64,000 nt of DNA, taken from contig NZ_FOQY01000016.1 in NCBI RefSeq assembly GCF_900113865.1, positions 113,435 through 177,434 of the forward strand. The letters run 5' to 3'. The notes under the pieces are model-generated. The model was not told the origin of the DNA, did not search any database, and saw only the letters and a program-made list of their open reading frames with translations. This stretch comes from Streptosporangium canum. GTDB lineage: Bacteria > Actinomycetota > Actinomycetes > Streptosporangiales > Streptosporangiaceae. Within the stretch, counting starts at the first letter, position 1. Each line of letters starts with the position of its first letter. Below are positions 34,088 to 42,274 of the stretch, piece by piece. A program made the position numbers and the translations under genes.

Positions 34088-35101
34088 ATGCCCACTGAGG
34101 CAACCCTGTCCATGGCCAATATCGAAACGATCGGTTCACCGAAACTGTGGACGATCACCGTGGCCGGTCTGCTGCTGCTGCTGGCCGTGGACTTCGTGCT
34201 GACGCGGCGCCCGCACGATGTGCGGATGCGCGAGGCGGTGGGCTGGTCGATCTTCTACCTGGCACTGCCCCTGATCTTCGGCGCCTACCTGTGGGGGGCC
34301 TTCGGATCCGGTGTGTCAGTGGAGTTCTTCACCGGCTACGTGGTGGAGAAGTCGCTGTCGGTGGACAACCTGTTCGTGTTCATGCTTCTGCTGTCCGCCT
34401 TCGCGGTCCCGGCCGCCCTGGCCCAGCGGGTCCTGCTGTACGGCATCATCGGGGCACTGGTGCTGCGCGCGATCTTCATCGCGCTGGGGGCGGCCGTCCT
34501 GCAGAGCGGCACATGGGCGTTCCTGCTGTTCGGCGGGATCCTGATCCTCACCGCCGGGAAGATCCTCAAGGACGCGCTGAGTGGGGAGGAACAGAAGGTC
34601 GACATCTCCTCCATGCGCACGATCCGGCTGCTGCGGCGCTTCATCCCGGTCACCGAGGACTACCGCGGCTCCAGCCTGGTCGTGCGCGAGGGCGGCCGCC
34701 GCGCCCTGACCCCGCTGGCGCTGGCCACCGTGGCCGTCTTCGCCACCGACATCGTCTTCGCCGTCGACTCGGTGCCCGCGGTGTACGGCGTGACCGAGGA
34801 CCCCTTCATCGTCTTCGCCACCAACGCCTTCGCCCTGCTGGGCCTGCGGGCGCTCTACTTCGTGCTCCTGGGCGTCCTGGCGAAGCTGCGGCACCTGAAC
34901 CACGGACTCGGCATCATCCTGGCCTTCATCGGGATCAAGCTCGTCCTGCACTGGGCGCACGGCGTCTGGACCTGGGTCCCGGAGATTCCCACCCTGGCCT
35001 CACTGGGGGTCATCATCGCGGTCCTGACCACCGTCACACTCACGAGCCTGTATGCCAACCGCCGGGACGCGGAGCCCGTCTCCGCACCCACCGAACGCTG
35101 A
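34088..35101 (+). CDS. TerC-family integral membrane protein (Mn2+ exporter type)
   Basis: 337 residues with about nine helices. Hallmarks: GYVVEKSLSVDNLFVFMLLLSAFAVP and FATDIVFAVDSVPAVYGVTEDPFIVFATNAFALLGLRALYF, whose acidic residues (Glu, Asp, Asp) lie within helices and bind the metal. The family (Alx/TerC/MeeF) is linked to tellurite resistance and, more directly, to Mn2+ efflux that metallates exported proteins. The manganese riboswitch upstream supports the latter role. ATG 34088 has GAGGAGG 6 bp before it. Confidence 0.92.
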   Translation: MPTEATLSMANIETIGSPKLWTITVAGLLLLLAVDFVLTRRPHDVRMREAVGWSIFYLALPLIFGAYLWGAFGSGVSVEFFTGYVVEKSLSVDNLFVFMLLLSAFAVPAALAQRVLLYGIIGALVLRAIFIALGAAVLQSGTWAFLLFGGILILTAGKILKDALSGEEQKVDISSMRTIRLLRRFIPVTEDYRGSSLVVREGGRRALTPLALATVAVFATDIVFAVDSVPAVYGVTEDPFIVFATNAFALLGLRALYFVLLGVLAKLRHLNHGLGIILAFIGIKLVLHWAHGVWTWVPEIPTLASLGVIIAVLTTVTLTSLYANRRDAEPVSAPTER

Positions 35102-35123
35102 CCCCTGAAGGGCCGTGAGGCGC

Positions 35124-35495
35124 TCAGAGGGCGAACAGGAGGGCGGCGTTGACGAGCACGATCACGGCGGTGGCGAAGTGGATGCCGAAGGCGGCCGCCT
35201 TGGTGCCGCCGTGGCGCAGGACGACGACGGTGTCGCCGAGGGGGACGAGGGCGACGACCAGCATGTACCAGGCCTCGGCGTGGGGGCCGACGAAGGCGAG
35301 AAGGGCGAGGCCGAGGACGCCGTAGCTGAGGTCGCGCAGGCCCTTGATGGTCAGATAGGCGGCGTCCCCGTCTTTCTTGGCGGGAACGCCGTAACCGGCG
35401 GCCGCGGCGTGGGGCACCAGGAAGAACCGGAGGCCGATGAAGATGATGAAGAGGTTGAGCAGGATGGCCAGCCCGTAGGCGATGGGGGAGAGCAC
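35124..35495 (-). CDS. DUF4267 four-helix membrane protein
   Basis: 123 residues, about four helices (PIAYGLAILLNLFIIFIGLRFFLVP; KGLRDLSYGVLGLALLAFVG; YMLVVALVPLGDTVVVLRHGG; GIHFATAVIVLVNAALLFAL). The family signature FLVPHAAAAGYGVP and GLRDLSYG are clear. The function is unknown. GTG 35495 has AAGGAAAAG upstream. Two TetR operators identical in arm sequence to that of the TetR gene at 20690 lie at 35511 and 35561, so this is its probable target. Confidence 0.85.
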   Translation of the reverse strand: MLSPIAYGLAILLNLFIIFIGLRFFLVPHAAAAGYGVPAKKDGDAAYLTIKGLRDLSYGVLGLALLAFVGPHAEAWYMLVVALVPLGDTVVVLRHGGTKAAAFGIHFATAVIVLVNAALLFAL

Positions 35496-35510
35496 GATCT
35501 TTTCCTTTTG

Positions 35511-35573
35511 CTAGCGCCGCTAGGATCAAGAGCAAAAGTAACATATCTCCGACAGCAGTGCTAGCGCCGCTAG
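35511..35573. promoter_or_regulatory. Two TetR operators, CTAGCGCCGCTAG, 50 bp apart
   Basis: Perfect CTAGC-GCC-GCTAG copies occupy 35511-35523 and 35561-35573, about five helical turns apart, directly upstream of the DUF4267 ribosome-binding site. Between them lies an AT-rich stretch likely to hold the promoter. They match the site at 20668 in both arms. Confidence 0.7.
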
Positions 35574-35665
35574 AATCATGGCGGTGCCGAGCCGGCCGCA
35601 CCTTGGAACGGGATCGGCTCGTTCACGGCCGGCGCCTCCCGCGCGACGCCGAAAGGCGGGCAAAA

Positions 35666-35701
35666 CGAACGCCCGCGCCCCTTCGGGAAGGAGCGCGGGC
35701 G
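35666..35701 (-). terminator. Intrinsic terminator of the LPMO gene
   Basis: AACGCCCGCGC (35666-35676) and GCGCGGGCGTT (35691-35701) form an 11-bp stem around a 14-nt loop. Read on the minus strand it is followed by CGTTTTG, a short U-tract, 26 bp after the LPMO stop. Confidence 0.75.
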
Positions 35702-35726
35702 TTGACCACCGCCGGCCGTCACCGGC

Positions 35727-36503
35727 TCACTGGCGCCGCCAGAGGGCCGGGACGTAGGGCGGCTCCCAGCCGGGCAGCGCGGTGTGCTGCTGGAGGCACT
35801 GGTAGGTGACACCGTTGTAGATCGCCTGAGCGCCGGCCGCGTAGGCGGTGCCCGCGGCCCAGGGGCCGGCAGGTCCCTGCGTGGGCGAAGAGGTGGGAGT
35901 CGGGGTCGGGGTGGGGGTCGGCGTCGGGGTGGGGGTCGGCGTCGGGGTGGGGGTCGGCGTCGGGGTGGGGGTCGGGGTCGGGTCGGGACCGCCACCGCCG
36001 ACATTGACATCGACGCAGTTGTAGAAGGCCATCGCGGTGTCGGCGACGTTCCAGATGGCGAGCACCTTGAGGCGTCCGGTCCGGCCTCCCAGGCTGACCG
36101 CGTGCGAGACCGTGGAGCCCGGCAGCTTGCCGCGGTCGTCGAACACCGCGATGCGGGTGCCGCCGACGAAGTACTCCCACGTGCTGGTGGCGTGACGGGC
36201 CTCGATCCGCCAGTTGAAGGTGACCGAGTCGCCGACGTTGGTGACCGGCCACGCCTTGCTGTCATCGTCGAGCGGGGCCCAGCGGGCATCGCCGCCGCTG
36301 CAGTTCCGCTGCCCCTTGGGGCCCTCGACACTGGCCGGCTCCCAGATGATCTGGCCGCAGTTGGCGACCTTCCCCTGGGCGCAGAGGGCCTGCCTGCTCG
36401 GCGGGGAGGTGATGTAACCGTGCGCCAGGGCGGGCGAGGCGACGAACACCACGGACGCGACCGCGATGACCGTCGCCGCTAAGACTGTGATCAATTTGCG
36501 CAT
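35727..36503 (-). CDS. Secreted AA10 lytic polysaccharide monooxygenase with CBM5/12
   Basis: 258 residues: signal peptide 1-27 (ends PALA), then the mature N-terminus [14 protein letters not shown], whose His is the first copper ligand. The second histidine-brace ligand is in [17 protein letters not shown], and the fold ends [18 protein letters not shown] ~30-residue Pro-Thr linker, encoded by an almost perfect 6-bp DNA repeat (35898-35990), leads to a CBM5/12 ([42 protein letters not shown]). It oxidatively cleaves crystalline chitin, or perhaps cellulose. ATG 36503 follows AAAGGAAG. Confidence 0.93.
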   Translation of the reverse strand: MRKLITVLAATVIAVASVVFVASPALAHGYITSPPSRQALCAQGKVANCGQIIWEPASVEGPKGQRNCSGGDARWAPLDDDSKAWPVTNVGDSVTFNWRIEARHATSTWEYFVGGTRIAVFDDRGKLPGSTVSHAVSLGGRTGRLKVLAIWNVADTAMAFYNCVDVNVGGGGPDPTPTPTPTPTPTPTPTPTPTPTPTPTPTPTSSPTQGPAGPWAAGTAYAAGAQAIYNGVTYQCLQQHTALPGWEPPYVPALWRRQ

Positions 36504-36538
36504 GTCGTGCTTCCTTTGCTGGGGGGTTAGGCCAAATA

Positions 36539-36563
36539 TAAAGGAAACTTTACTAACAGTAAA
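36539..36563. promoter_or_regulatory. Overlapping palindromes upstream of the LPMO gene
   Basis: Two overlapping dyads, TAAAG-GAAA-CTTTA (36539-36552) and TTTACT-AAC-AGTAAA (36549-36563), lie 36 bp upstream of the start in a short AT-rich block. Similar A/T-rich dyads precede secreted glycan-degrading genes in mycelial actinomycetes. The regulator is not identified. Confidence 0.5.
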
Positions 36564-36749
36564 TATCCGCCCACCCCCGATCGCGTCCGGCCGGGCACGG
36601 GGGAGACGCGGCCCCGACCCGGCCCGCGCACACCGTTCAGCTGCGTGAACATCCCTCCCGTGGCCCTGCCCGACCGGCCGCGGGAGGGATCCGTCATCCT
36701 CCACCGGAGGCACGGGCTTCCCGTGCCCGGCTTCCCCCCATCACGGCCG

Positions 36750-37964
36750 CTACGGGATCTTGGACAGATCGATCACGTAGCGGTCGTTCTTGAGCCGGTA
36801 GGTCATGAACCGGCCGGAACGGTCCGCGACGGGAACCTCACCGCGGGTAGCCGCCTCCTCCCGGATGCCCAGATCGGCGAAGGTGCCGGTGTTCAGGTCG
36901 TAGAGCCCGAGCCCCGGCCCGTCGCTCCTGATGTTGCGCACATGGAAACGGCTCTGCGTCGGCGGTTCCGGGATCAGATAGCCGACGGGAATGTCCTTCT
37001 GCTGTGAGCCGTCACGCAGCCGGGTGAAGGCTCTGCCGTCGGCCGTCATCCCCGTACAGGACTGCACGCCGCAGGCGTACACCTGCTCGCCCTGGTGGAC
37101 GGCGGCCGTGCTGGTCTGCCCGGTCTCCAGGTTGACCAGCTCGCTGAAGGGCGGCCCGCCGCGCGGCCCGCCGGTGCCCGGCGAACCGGCCCACGGCCAG
37201 GACAGCAGGTGCAGACCGGCACCGGCCCGGACCGGCGTCACCGGCCCCCCGGCCAGTGGAACGCTGAACACCCCGCCCGCGGAAAGGGAGAACACGACGT
37301 TGCCGTTGGCCACGCCGAGGCCGTCGAGAGGGGAGACGTCGTCGCCCTCGGTTCTCCGGTCGGCCACCAGCCGAGCCTCTCCACCGTCCAGCGCGGCGGC
37401 CCAGATGTGCGTGACGCCCTTCGTGGTGGTCCACCAGGCCACCTGCCCGTCGCCGAGGCTGAAGTCCGCGGCGAACCGGACGGTTCCCTTGGGCGCGGGC
37501 ACGTCCGCGATCTTCCGCAGGTTCCGGCTGATCAGATCGTAGGCGTAGAGCACGTCGGTCTTCTCGAAGGTGCGCCAGGCCTTGACCAGCAACGTCCGGT
37601 CGTCGATCAGTGCGACCGGCCACAGCTCCCGTCCGTCTGCCCCCTTCGCGGACATCTTCCACACGGCCTGTGGCCACACCTTCTCGATCGGCTCAGGCGC
37701 GGCCTCCGGGAGGGTGACCACCACGGAGTGAACGCCGGACGGGTTGACCGCCGGTGGTGCTCCCCCACCGCCACCCGCACGCAGACCCACCGCGGCCCCG
37801 CCTGCGACCACCACCACGGCCGCCGCCGCGAGCAGCGCCTGGAAGCGTCGCCTGCGCCGCCGGTAGCCGATCTCCAGCTGCCCCGCCACCGCGCCGGGCA
37901 GCCGAGGCGCGTGCTCCGCCGCACGCCCCAAGGTCGTGCGCAACGTGTCCTCGAAATCGCTCAT
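36750..37964 (-). CDS. Membrane-anchored propeller-like protein, partner of SigE-family sigma factor
   Basis: 404 residues: a short cytoplasmic N-terminus (SDFEDTLRTTLGRAAEHAP...IGYRRRRRRFQ), one membrane helix (~43-62), a Gly-rich spacer and a ~330-residue external region of repeated beta strands (VAWWTTTKGVTHIWAAALDGGEARLV; NVVFSLSAGGVFSVPLAGG) suggesting a beta-propeller. Its start overlaps the sigma-factor stop by ATGA. This layout is typical of SigE-family units whose second gene is a putative anti-sigma or sensor. The anti-sigma role is inferred from context. Confidence 0.75.
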   Translation of the reverse strand: MSDFEDTLRTTLGRAAEHAPRLPGAVAGQLEIGYRRRRRRFQALLAAAAVVVVAGGAAVGLRAGGGGGAPPAVNPSGVHSVVVTLPEAAPEPIEKVWPQAVWKMSAKGADGRELWPVALIDDRTLLVKAWRTFEKTDVLYAYDLISRNLRKIADVPAPKGTVRFAADFSLGDGQVAWWTTTKGVTHIWAAALDGGEARLVADRRTEGDDVSPLDGLGVANGNVVFSLSAGGVFSVPLAGGPVTPVRAGAGLHLLSWPWAGSPGTGGPRGGPPFSELVNLETGQTSTAAVHQGEQVYACGVQSCTGMTADGRAFTRLRDGSQQKDIPVGYLIPEPPTQSRFHVRNIRSDGPGLGLYDLNTGTFADLGIREEAATRGEVPVADRSGRFMTYRLKNDRYVIDLSKIP

Positions 37965-38485
37965 CGCCGCCCCCCGTGCTCCGACCTGACGCCTTCAGAA
38001 ATGCCGTGCCTGTCCACCGGTACGGCGGAGCGAAGCTTGTCGAGCGCCCGTGACGCCTGGCTCCGCACGGTTCCCCGGGAGATCCCCAGGGTCGCCGCGA
38101 TCTCCGCGTCGCTGAACCCTTCGTAGTACCGCAACACCACCACCACCCGCTGCTTGCGCGGCAGCCCGGCCAGCGCCTCCCACATCGCCTGCTCGTCACC
38201 GCTGGGCAGCGCGTCGTGGTGGCCGTGTTCGGGCAACTCCCAGCTGAGCAGCTCACGACGCCGCAACCGCCAGGTGGCCGTGTGCAGCCTGGCCATGATG
38301 GTGCGCACGTAGCTCTCGGGATTCTCCTTGGCCAGGAGCCTCGGCCAGGCGGCGCGGAGCTTCAGCAGCGCCTCCTGCACCAGGTCCGCCGCGTCATGCG
38401 GGTTTCCGGCCAGCACGTAGCCGTATCGCAACAGCGCGTCACCACGCTCGGCGACGAACTCCGCGAACCGCGGATCTGCTTCCAC
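37961..38485 (-). CDS. SigE-family RNA polymerase sigma factor
   Basis: 174 residues of the SigE/SigM-like ECF group: FAEFVAERGDALLRYGYVLAGNPHDAADLVQEALLKLRAAWPRL for sigma-2, a short linker, and LPRKQRVVVVLRYYEGFSDAEIAATLGISRGTVRSQASRALDKLR for sigma-4. The gene is coupled by ATGA to the downstream membrane protein. ATG 38485 follows GGCGGGGGCAGG. The upstream 38486-38685 region is divergent to the DUF5931 kinase. Confidence 0.92.
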   Translation of the reverse strand: MEADPRFAEFVAERGDALLRYGYVLAGNPHDAADLVQEALLKLRAAWPRLLAKENPESYVRTIMARLHTATWRLRRRELLSWELPEHGHHDALPSGDEQAMWEALAGLPRKQRVVVVLRYYEGFSDAEIAATLGISRGTVRSQASRALDKLRSAVPVDRHGISEGVRSEHGGRR

Positions 38486-38685
38486 CTGCCCCCGCCTTCC
38501 GTCGTCTCTGTCACCTCCCAGATGGAATTACCGGGCAAAGTGTTGCATCGACCACCACATCCGCTCCGGCCGGCCGGATGGCGGGCGGCGGGCGGAACTC
38601 CGAGTCCGGCGGAACGTGCGGCCGGCGCGAGCCGCCGTATAGTCGGCTCACCAGGAACAGCGCCGATCGAGCGTGATGGGGCCGG

Positions 38686-39834
38686 ATGGGGATCGAAGGG
38701 TCGTTCTGGCGCGCTATCGCGGTCTACCGCGTCGCCTCCCTGGGCTACGCGGCACTGTTGCTGGCGAGCGCCGGCGGCTACCAGCGTCCTGTCGCGGGCT
38801 GGCTCGTCCTCGGCCTGATGACGGCCTGGACCGCGGCCACCACCATCGCGTACTCAACCGCGAGAAGCCGCCCTCTGCTGGTGATGGACGTTCTCGTCAC
38901 TCTCGGCTGCATGCTGGCCTCGCCGTACGTCCAGGGACCCGATGCCGGGCCGGCAGGCGTGATGCCGGTCACGGCGACCTGGATCGGGGGGCCTGCCCTC
39001 GCCTGGGCCGTGTACGGCGGGCGGCGGGCGGGCGGGGTCGCAGCGGTCGTGCTGTCGCTCGGCGACCTGTGGCTGCGCGGTCTGCACGGATTCGATCTCT
39101 CCGTCCCCGTCAACGGAGCCGTGCTGCTGATCATCGCCGGAACCGTCGTCGGCCACGTGGCCCGGCTCACCAAACAGGCGGAAGAACGACTGCAACGGGC
39201 CGTCGAGATAGAGGCGGCCGGCCGGGAGCGCGAGCGGCTCGCCCGCGGCATCCATGACTCCGTCCTCCAGGTGCTGGCGCTGGTGCAACGCCGCGGGCTG
39301 GAGATCGGCGGGGAAGCCGCCGAACTGGGACGGCTCGCCGGAGAACAGGAGGCGGCGGTGCGCGAGATGATCCGTAGCGGGCCGGCCATGGCGGAGCAGG
39401 ACGGCGCGGGCCTCGTCGACGTGGGGGCCCGCCTACGCCGCTACACCACGGCGACGGTCACCGTGTCGACACCCGCGACCCCGCTGCCGCTCCCCGCCGG
39501 TCAGGCTCGCGAGGTCGTCGCGGCCGTGGGCGCGGCGCTCGACAACGTCCGGCGGCACTGCGGCGAGGACGCGAGGGCCTGGGTCTTCGCCGAGAACGAC
39601 GGCGTCTCGATGATCATCACGGTGCGCGACGAGGGTCCCGGCATCCCCGAGGGACGCCTTTCGGAGGCGGCGGCAGAGGGCAGGCTCGGCATCGCGCAGT
39701 CCATCCGGGGCCGGATCGCCGGCCTTGGCGGCACCGCCGGTTTCACGTCCGTGCCCGGCCAGGGAACCGAGGTCGAGCTGATCATCCCCGTTCCCGCACG
39801 GCCTGCCGCCCACGGGCAGGCCCGCACGGCCTAG
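38686..39834 (+). CDS. NarL-type sensor kinase with DUF5931 sensor domain
   Basis: 382 residues. The N-terminal DUF5931-type region (RAIAVYRVASLGYAALLLASAG...WTAATTIAYSTAR) has five or six helices. The H-box is RERERLARGIHDSVLQVLALVQ, and the HATPase region has DNVRRHCGED, VRDEGPGIPEGRL and GRLGIAQSIRGRI. It lacks a strict HisKA_3 consensus but follows the MacS type seen in streptomycetes. It is followed 18 bp later by a LuxR-type response regulator, its evident partner. Confidence 0.9.
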   Translation: MGIEGSFWRAIAVYRVASLGYAALLLASAGGYQRPVAGWLVLGLMTAWTAATTIAYSTARSRPLLVMDVLVTLGCMLASPYVQGPDAGPAGVMPVTATWIGGPALAWAVYGGRRAGGVAAVVLSLGDLWLRGLHGFDLSVPVNGAVLLIIAGTVVGHVARLTKQAEERLQRAVEIEAAGRERERLARGIHDSVLQVLALVQRRGLEIGGEAAELGRLAGEQEAAVREMIRSGPAMAEQDGAGLVDVGARLRRYTTATVTVSTPATPLPLPAGQAREVVAAVGAALDNVRRHCGEDARAWVFAENDGVSMIITVRDEGPGIPEGRLSEAAAEGRLGIAQSIRGRIAGLGGTAGFTSVPGQGTEVELIIPVPARPAAHGQARTA

Positions 39835-39852
39835 CCGGTTTACAGTTACGGC

Positions 39853-40503
39853 ATGGCCAGCGCTCTGCGGGTGATGGTGGTGGACGACCACCCGATGTGG
39901 CGGGACGCGGTCGCCCGCGACCTGGAGAACGCCATGTACGAGGTGGTGGCGGCCGTGGGCGAGGGCCGCCAGGCGCTCCGCGTCGCCGCCGCCATCCGCC
40001 CCGATGTGGTCATCCTCGACCTGCGGCTTCCCGACCTGCCCGGTGTGGAGGTGGCCAGGGGGCTGGCCGCCTCCGCCCGTCCGCCCCGCGTGCTGGTGCT
40101 GTCGGCGAGCGGCGAGCACGAGGACGTGCTCGAGGCGGTCAAGGCCGGGGCCTCCGGCTACCTGGTCAAGTCGGCGAGCCGGGAGGAGTTCCTCGACGCC
40201 GTCCGGCGCACGGCCGAAGGGGAACCGGTCTTCACCCCCGGCCTGGCGGGGCTGGTGCTCGGCGAGTATCGCCGCCTCGCCACGCAGAGACCTTCCGACG
40301 ACGGGCCGCGCCTCACCGACCGGGAGACCGAGGTGCTGCGCCTCGTCGCCAAGGGCCTGTCCTACAGACAGGTCGCCGAACGGCTGGTGCTCAGCCACCG
40401 GACCGTGCAGAACCACGTGCAGAACACCTTGAACAAGCTCCAGCTCCACAACCGGGTCGAGCTCGTCCGTTACGCGATCGAGCGGGGACTCGACGAGGCA
40501 TAA
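39853..40503 (+). CDS. NarL/LuxR-family response regulator
   Basis: 216 residues: receiver domain (MVVDDHPMWRDAV; phospho-acceptor VVILDLRLPDLPG; LVLSASG; GYLVKSA) and C-terminal LuxR helix-turn-helix (LTDRETEVLRLVAKGLSYRQVAERLVLSHRTVQNHVQNTLNKLQLHNRVELVRYAI). It pairs with the preceding kinase. Confidence 0.93.
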   Translation: MASALRVMVVDDHPMWRDAVARDLENAMYEVVAAVGEGRQALRVAAAIRPDVVILDLRLPDLPGVEVARGLAASARPPRVLVLSASGEHEDVLEAVKAGASGYLVKSASREEFLDAVRRTAEGEPVFTPGLAGLVLGEYRRLATQRPSDDGPRLTDRETEVLRLVAKGLSYRQVAERLVLSHRTVQNHVQNTLNKLQLHNRVELVRYAIERGLDEA

Positions 40504-40521
40504 CTCGGCCGGAGCGGCGGA

Positions 40522-40812
40522 TCAGAGATTTTCGACCTTGTAGGGGTCGTGCTCGGAGAGCAGCTTGTCGAGACGCGCCTGGTCGACGCGGCTTGACACG
40601 CTGACGACTTCCTGCCGGTCGCGCACGCACTTGGCCAGGCCGAAGGCCGACGTCACCGTGTACAGCACGGCGACCGCGAGGAAGGCACGCACCCAGGGGT
40701 CGATCGGCAGAAAGACGACGCCGAGCGCCACACTGCCGAGCGCCACGCCGAAGGAGATGACGGACTGCGCGAAGTAAGCGGTGGTCATGACGGGCGGGAG
40801 TGGTTTGTTCAT
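40522..40812 (-). CDS. YiaA/YiaB-type small inner-membrane protein
   Basis: 96 residues. Two or three helices of the YiaAB family: TTAYFAQSVISFGVALGSVALGVVFLPIDPWVRAFLAVAVLYTVTSAFGLAKCVRDRQE. The C-terminus (RVDQARLDKLLSEHDPYKVENL) is polar and cytoplasmic. The family function is unknown. ATG 40812 matches the family start; its ribosome-binding site is weak. Confidence 0.8.
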   Translation of the reverse strand: MNKPLPPVMTTAYFAQSVISFGVALGSVALGVVFLPIDPWVRAFLAVAVLYTVTSAFGLAKCVRDRQEVVSVSSRVDQARLDKLLSEHDPYKVENL

Positions 40813-40904
40813 GCCATCAAGGGTCCGGCACCGGCCGGCCGGACGCCTGAGTACGCCTACCCACCCTGTCTGAGTACATGGACCGAAGTGAGCCCTCGTC
40901 GGGG

Positions 40905-41060
40905 TCAACCACGGGACGGGGCGGCGGGCGGGTTGACCCAGGCATCGACGTGCTGGGCGAGGATCGCCCCCTCATGGATCTCGACCTCGGGGGCGTCGGC
41001 GAACGCCGCCCGCCCCGCCTGCACCACCTTGAGCAGCGGCGTGACGTGCTTGACGGTCAT
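40905..41060 (-). CDS. Small 51-aa hypothetical protein
   Basis: MTVKHVTPLLKVVQAGRAAF opens a 51-residue product with an acidic middle (DAPEVEIHEG) and a Pro-rich end. ATG 41060 has CGGAG 7-8 bp upstream, and codon use matches the high-GC neighbourhood, so it is probably a real short gene. No membrane segment or named domain is visible. Confidence 0.5.
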   Translation of the reverse strand: MTVKHVTPLLKVVQAGRAAFADAPEVEIHEGAILAQHVDAWVNPPAAPSRG

Positions 41061-41249
41061 GGCTCACTCCGGACGCGGGGAGGGGTGTTTCCAGCGCCCC
41101 CGCAGATACCGTGCCACGCGGGCGAACAGGATCTTGGTTGGAGATTTGGGAACGATCTTCGCGCGGCACAATTCCCCCACCTCAGCCACTCGTGCCGTCA
41201 CCGGTACGGCTCGCCGACCCGGGAGTTCACGATGAGAGCGGTCCCGGAG

Positions 41250-41560
41250 TCGTGCCCGTCCGGGAGCTGACCTTCCAGGCGCTCAAACCCAACCCGCCGC
41301 ACAAGTGGAAGGTCGTCGTCTTCGGCCAGAACCCGTACCCGCGGGCCGAGAGTGCCACCGGCATCGCCATGTTCGACAACACCTTCCACAACTGGGACGA
41401 CAGCCAGTTCGGCAAGGTCATCACCATCCGCTGCATCATCAAGGCGGCGGCGATGTGGAAGCACGGCATCCCCAAGAAGACGCCGATCGCCGACATCCGC
41501 GCGCTCCTGAAGAGGCACGACACCGTGCAGCCGCCGGAGAGGACGTCTCCGTACATGAAG
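41250..41560 (+). pseudogene. Uracil-DNA glycosylase fragment
   Basis: About 95 residues match the N-terminal half of family 1 uracil-DNA glycosylase: KVVVFGQNPYPRAESATGIAMFDNTF, with the water-activating motif GQNPYP, then FGKVITIRCIIKAAAMWKHGIPKKTPIADIRALLKRH...PPE. The match stops abruptly near 41541, before the leucine-loop catalytic motif, and the N-terminal segment of the enzyme is also missing. The tail is unrelated sequence. It therefore looks like a both-ends-truncated remnant. Confidence 0.65.
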
Positions 41561-41668
41561 CTCCGGCGGCCCGGCGACAACGCTCCGGGCCGCCGATCAC
41601 AGAAGCTCAGGTGTCATGGCCACTCCCCCCGTCTCCACCGGCACCATCGATCGTCGCCCGCGACCTGG

Positions 41669-42241
41669 CTAGGCCGTACGAGCTGCCACAGAGCGCCAGC
41701 CGAAGGCGGCGGTGCCGGTCAGGAGCACCATCCCGGACAGCACACCGCTGACGAACGGCACCCAGGCGACGGCGGCCGTCGACGCCAGAACAAGACCGGC
41801 GACGCCGAGCAGGGTGAGAACCACACCGGGTACGGCGATGCTCCAGTCCTTCCAGACAGGCGCCAACGCGATGAAGTGCACACCGACCACGAACGCCACC
41901 CAGGCCACGTTGGTCTGCTCAGGGCGTTCCCAGGCGGCGAGCACCCGGATTCCGCCGAAGAGCAGGACCGCCTCGGCGGCGACGATGATCAGGTAGCCAC
42001 GGCTGAACATGTTCGGTCGCGGGCCTGCGGTGGGCCGCTCCTTCCGGGCTGTGGCGAACCACATGGCGATAACGCTCGCGGCCCCCAGACAGGCGAGCAC
42101 CCGCAGGAAGTTCACGGTCACGGTGTTCAGCGGGCTCTGCGCGTTGACGATGACGAAGACCGCACCGAAGATCGCACCAACCAGTAATCCAGTCATTCGT
42201 TGCATGACGCCATTGAAATCCGTGCCGGACTCCGTCGGCAC
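41669..42241 (-). CDS. Five- to six-helix membrane protein of unknown function
   Basis: 190 residues with helices such as MTGLLVGAIFGAVFVIVN, FLRVLACLGAASVIAMWFA, GYLIIVAAEAVLLFGGIRVLAAW, VAWVAFVVGVHFIALAPVW, IAVPGVVLTLLGVAGLVLA and WVPFVSGVLSGMVLLTGTAAFGW. There are no catalytic residues. It may be co-transcribed with the LuxR-type gene just upstream on the same strand (34-bp gap). Confidence 0.75.
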   Translation of the reverse strand: MPTESGTDFNGVMQRMTGLLVGAIFGAVFVIVNAQSPLNTVTVNFLRVLACLGAASVIAMWFATARKERPTAGPRPNMFSRGYLIIVAAEAVLLFGGIRVLAAWERPEQTNVAWVAFVVGVHFIALAPVWKDWSIAVPGVVLTLLGVAGLVLASTAAVAWVPFVSGVLSGMVLLTGTAAFGWRSVAARTA

Positions 42242-42274
42242 GGGGGCTGGGGCGAGGATGAGGTCGGCCTGGCA

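Noticed and set aside
35898..35990. Regular short repeats that could be read as a CRISPR or VNTR
   Set aside because: They are the coding repeats of the (PT)n linker in the LPMO and have no spacers.
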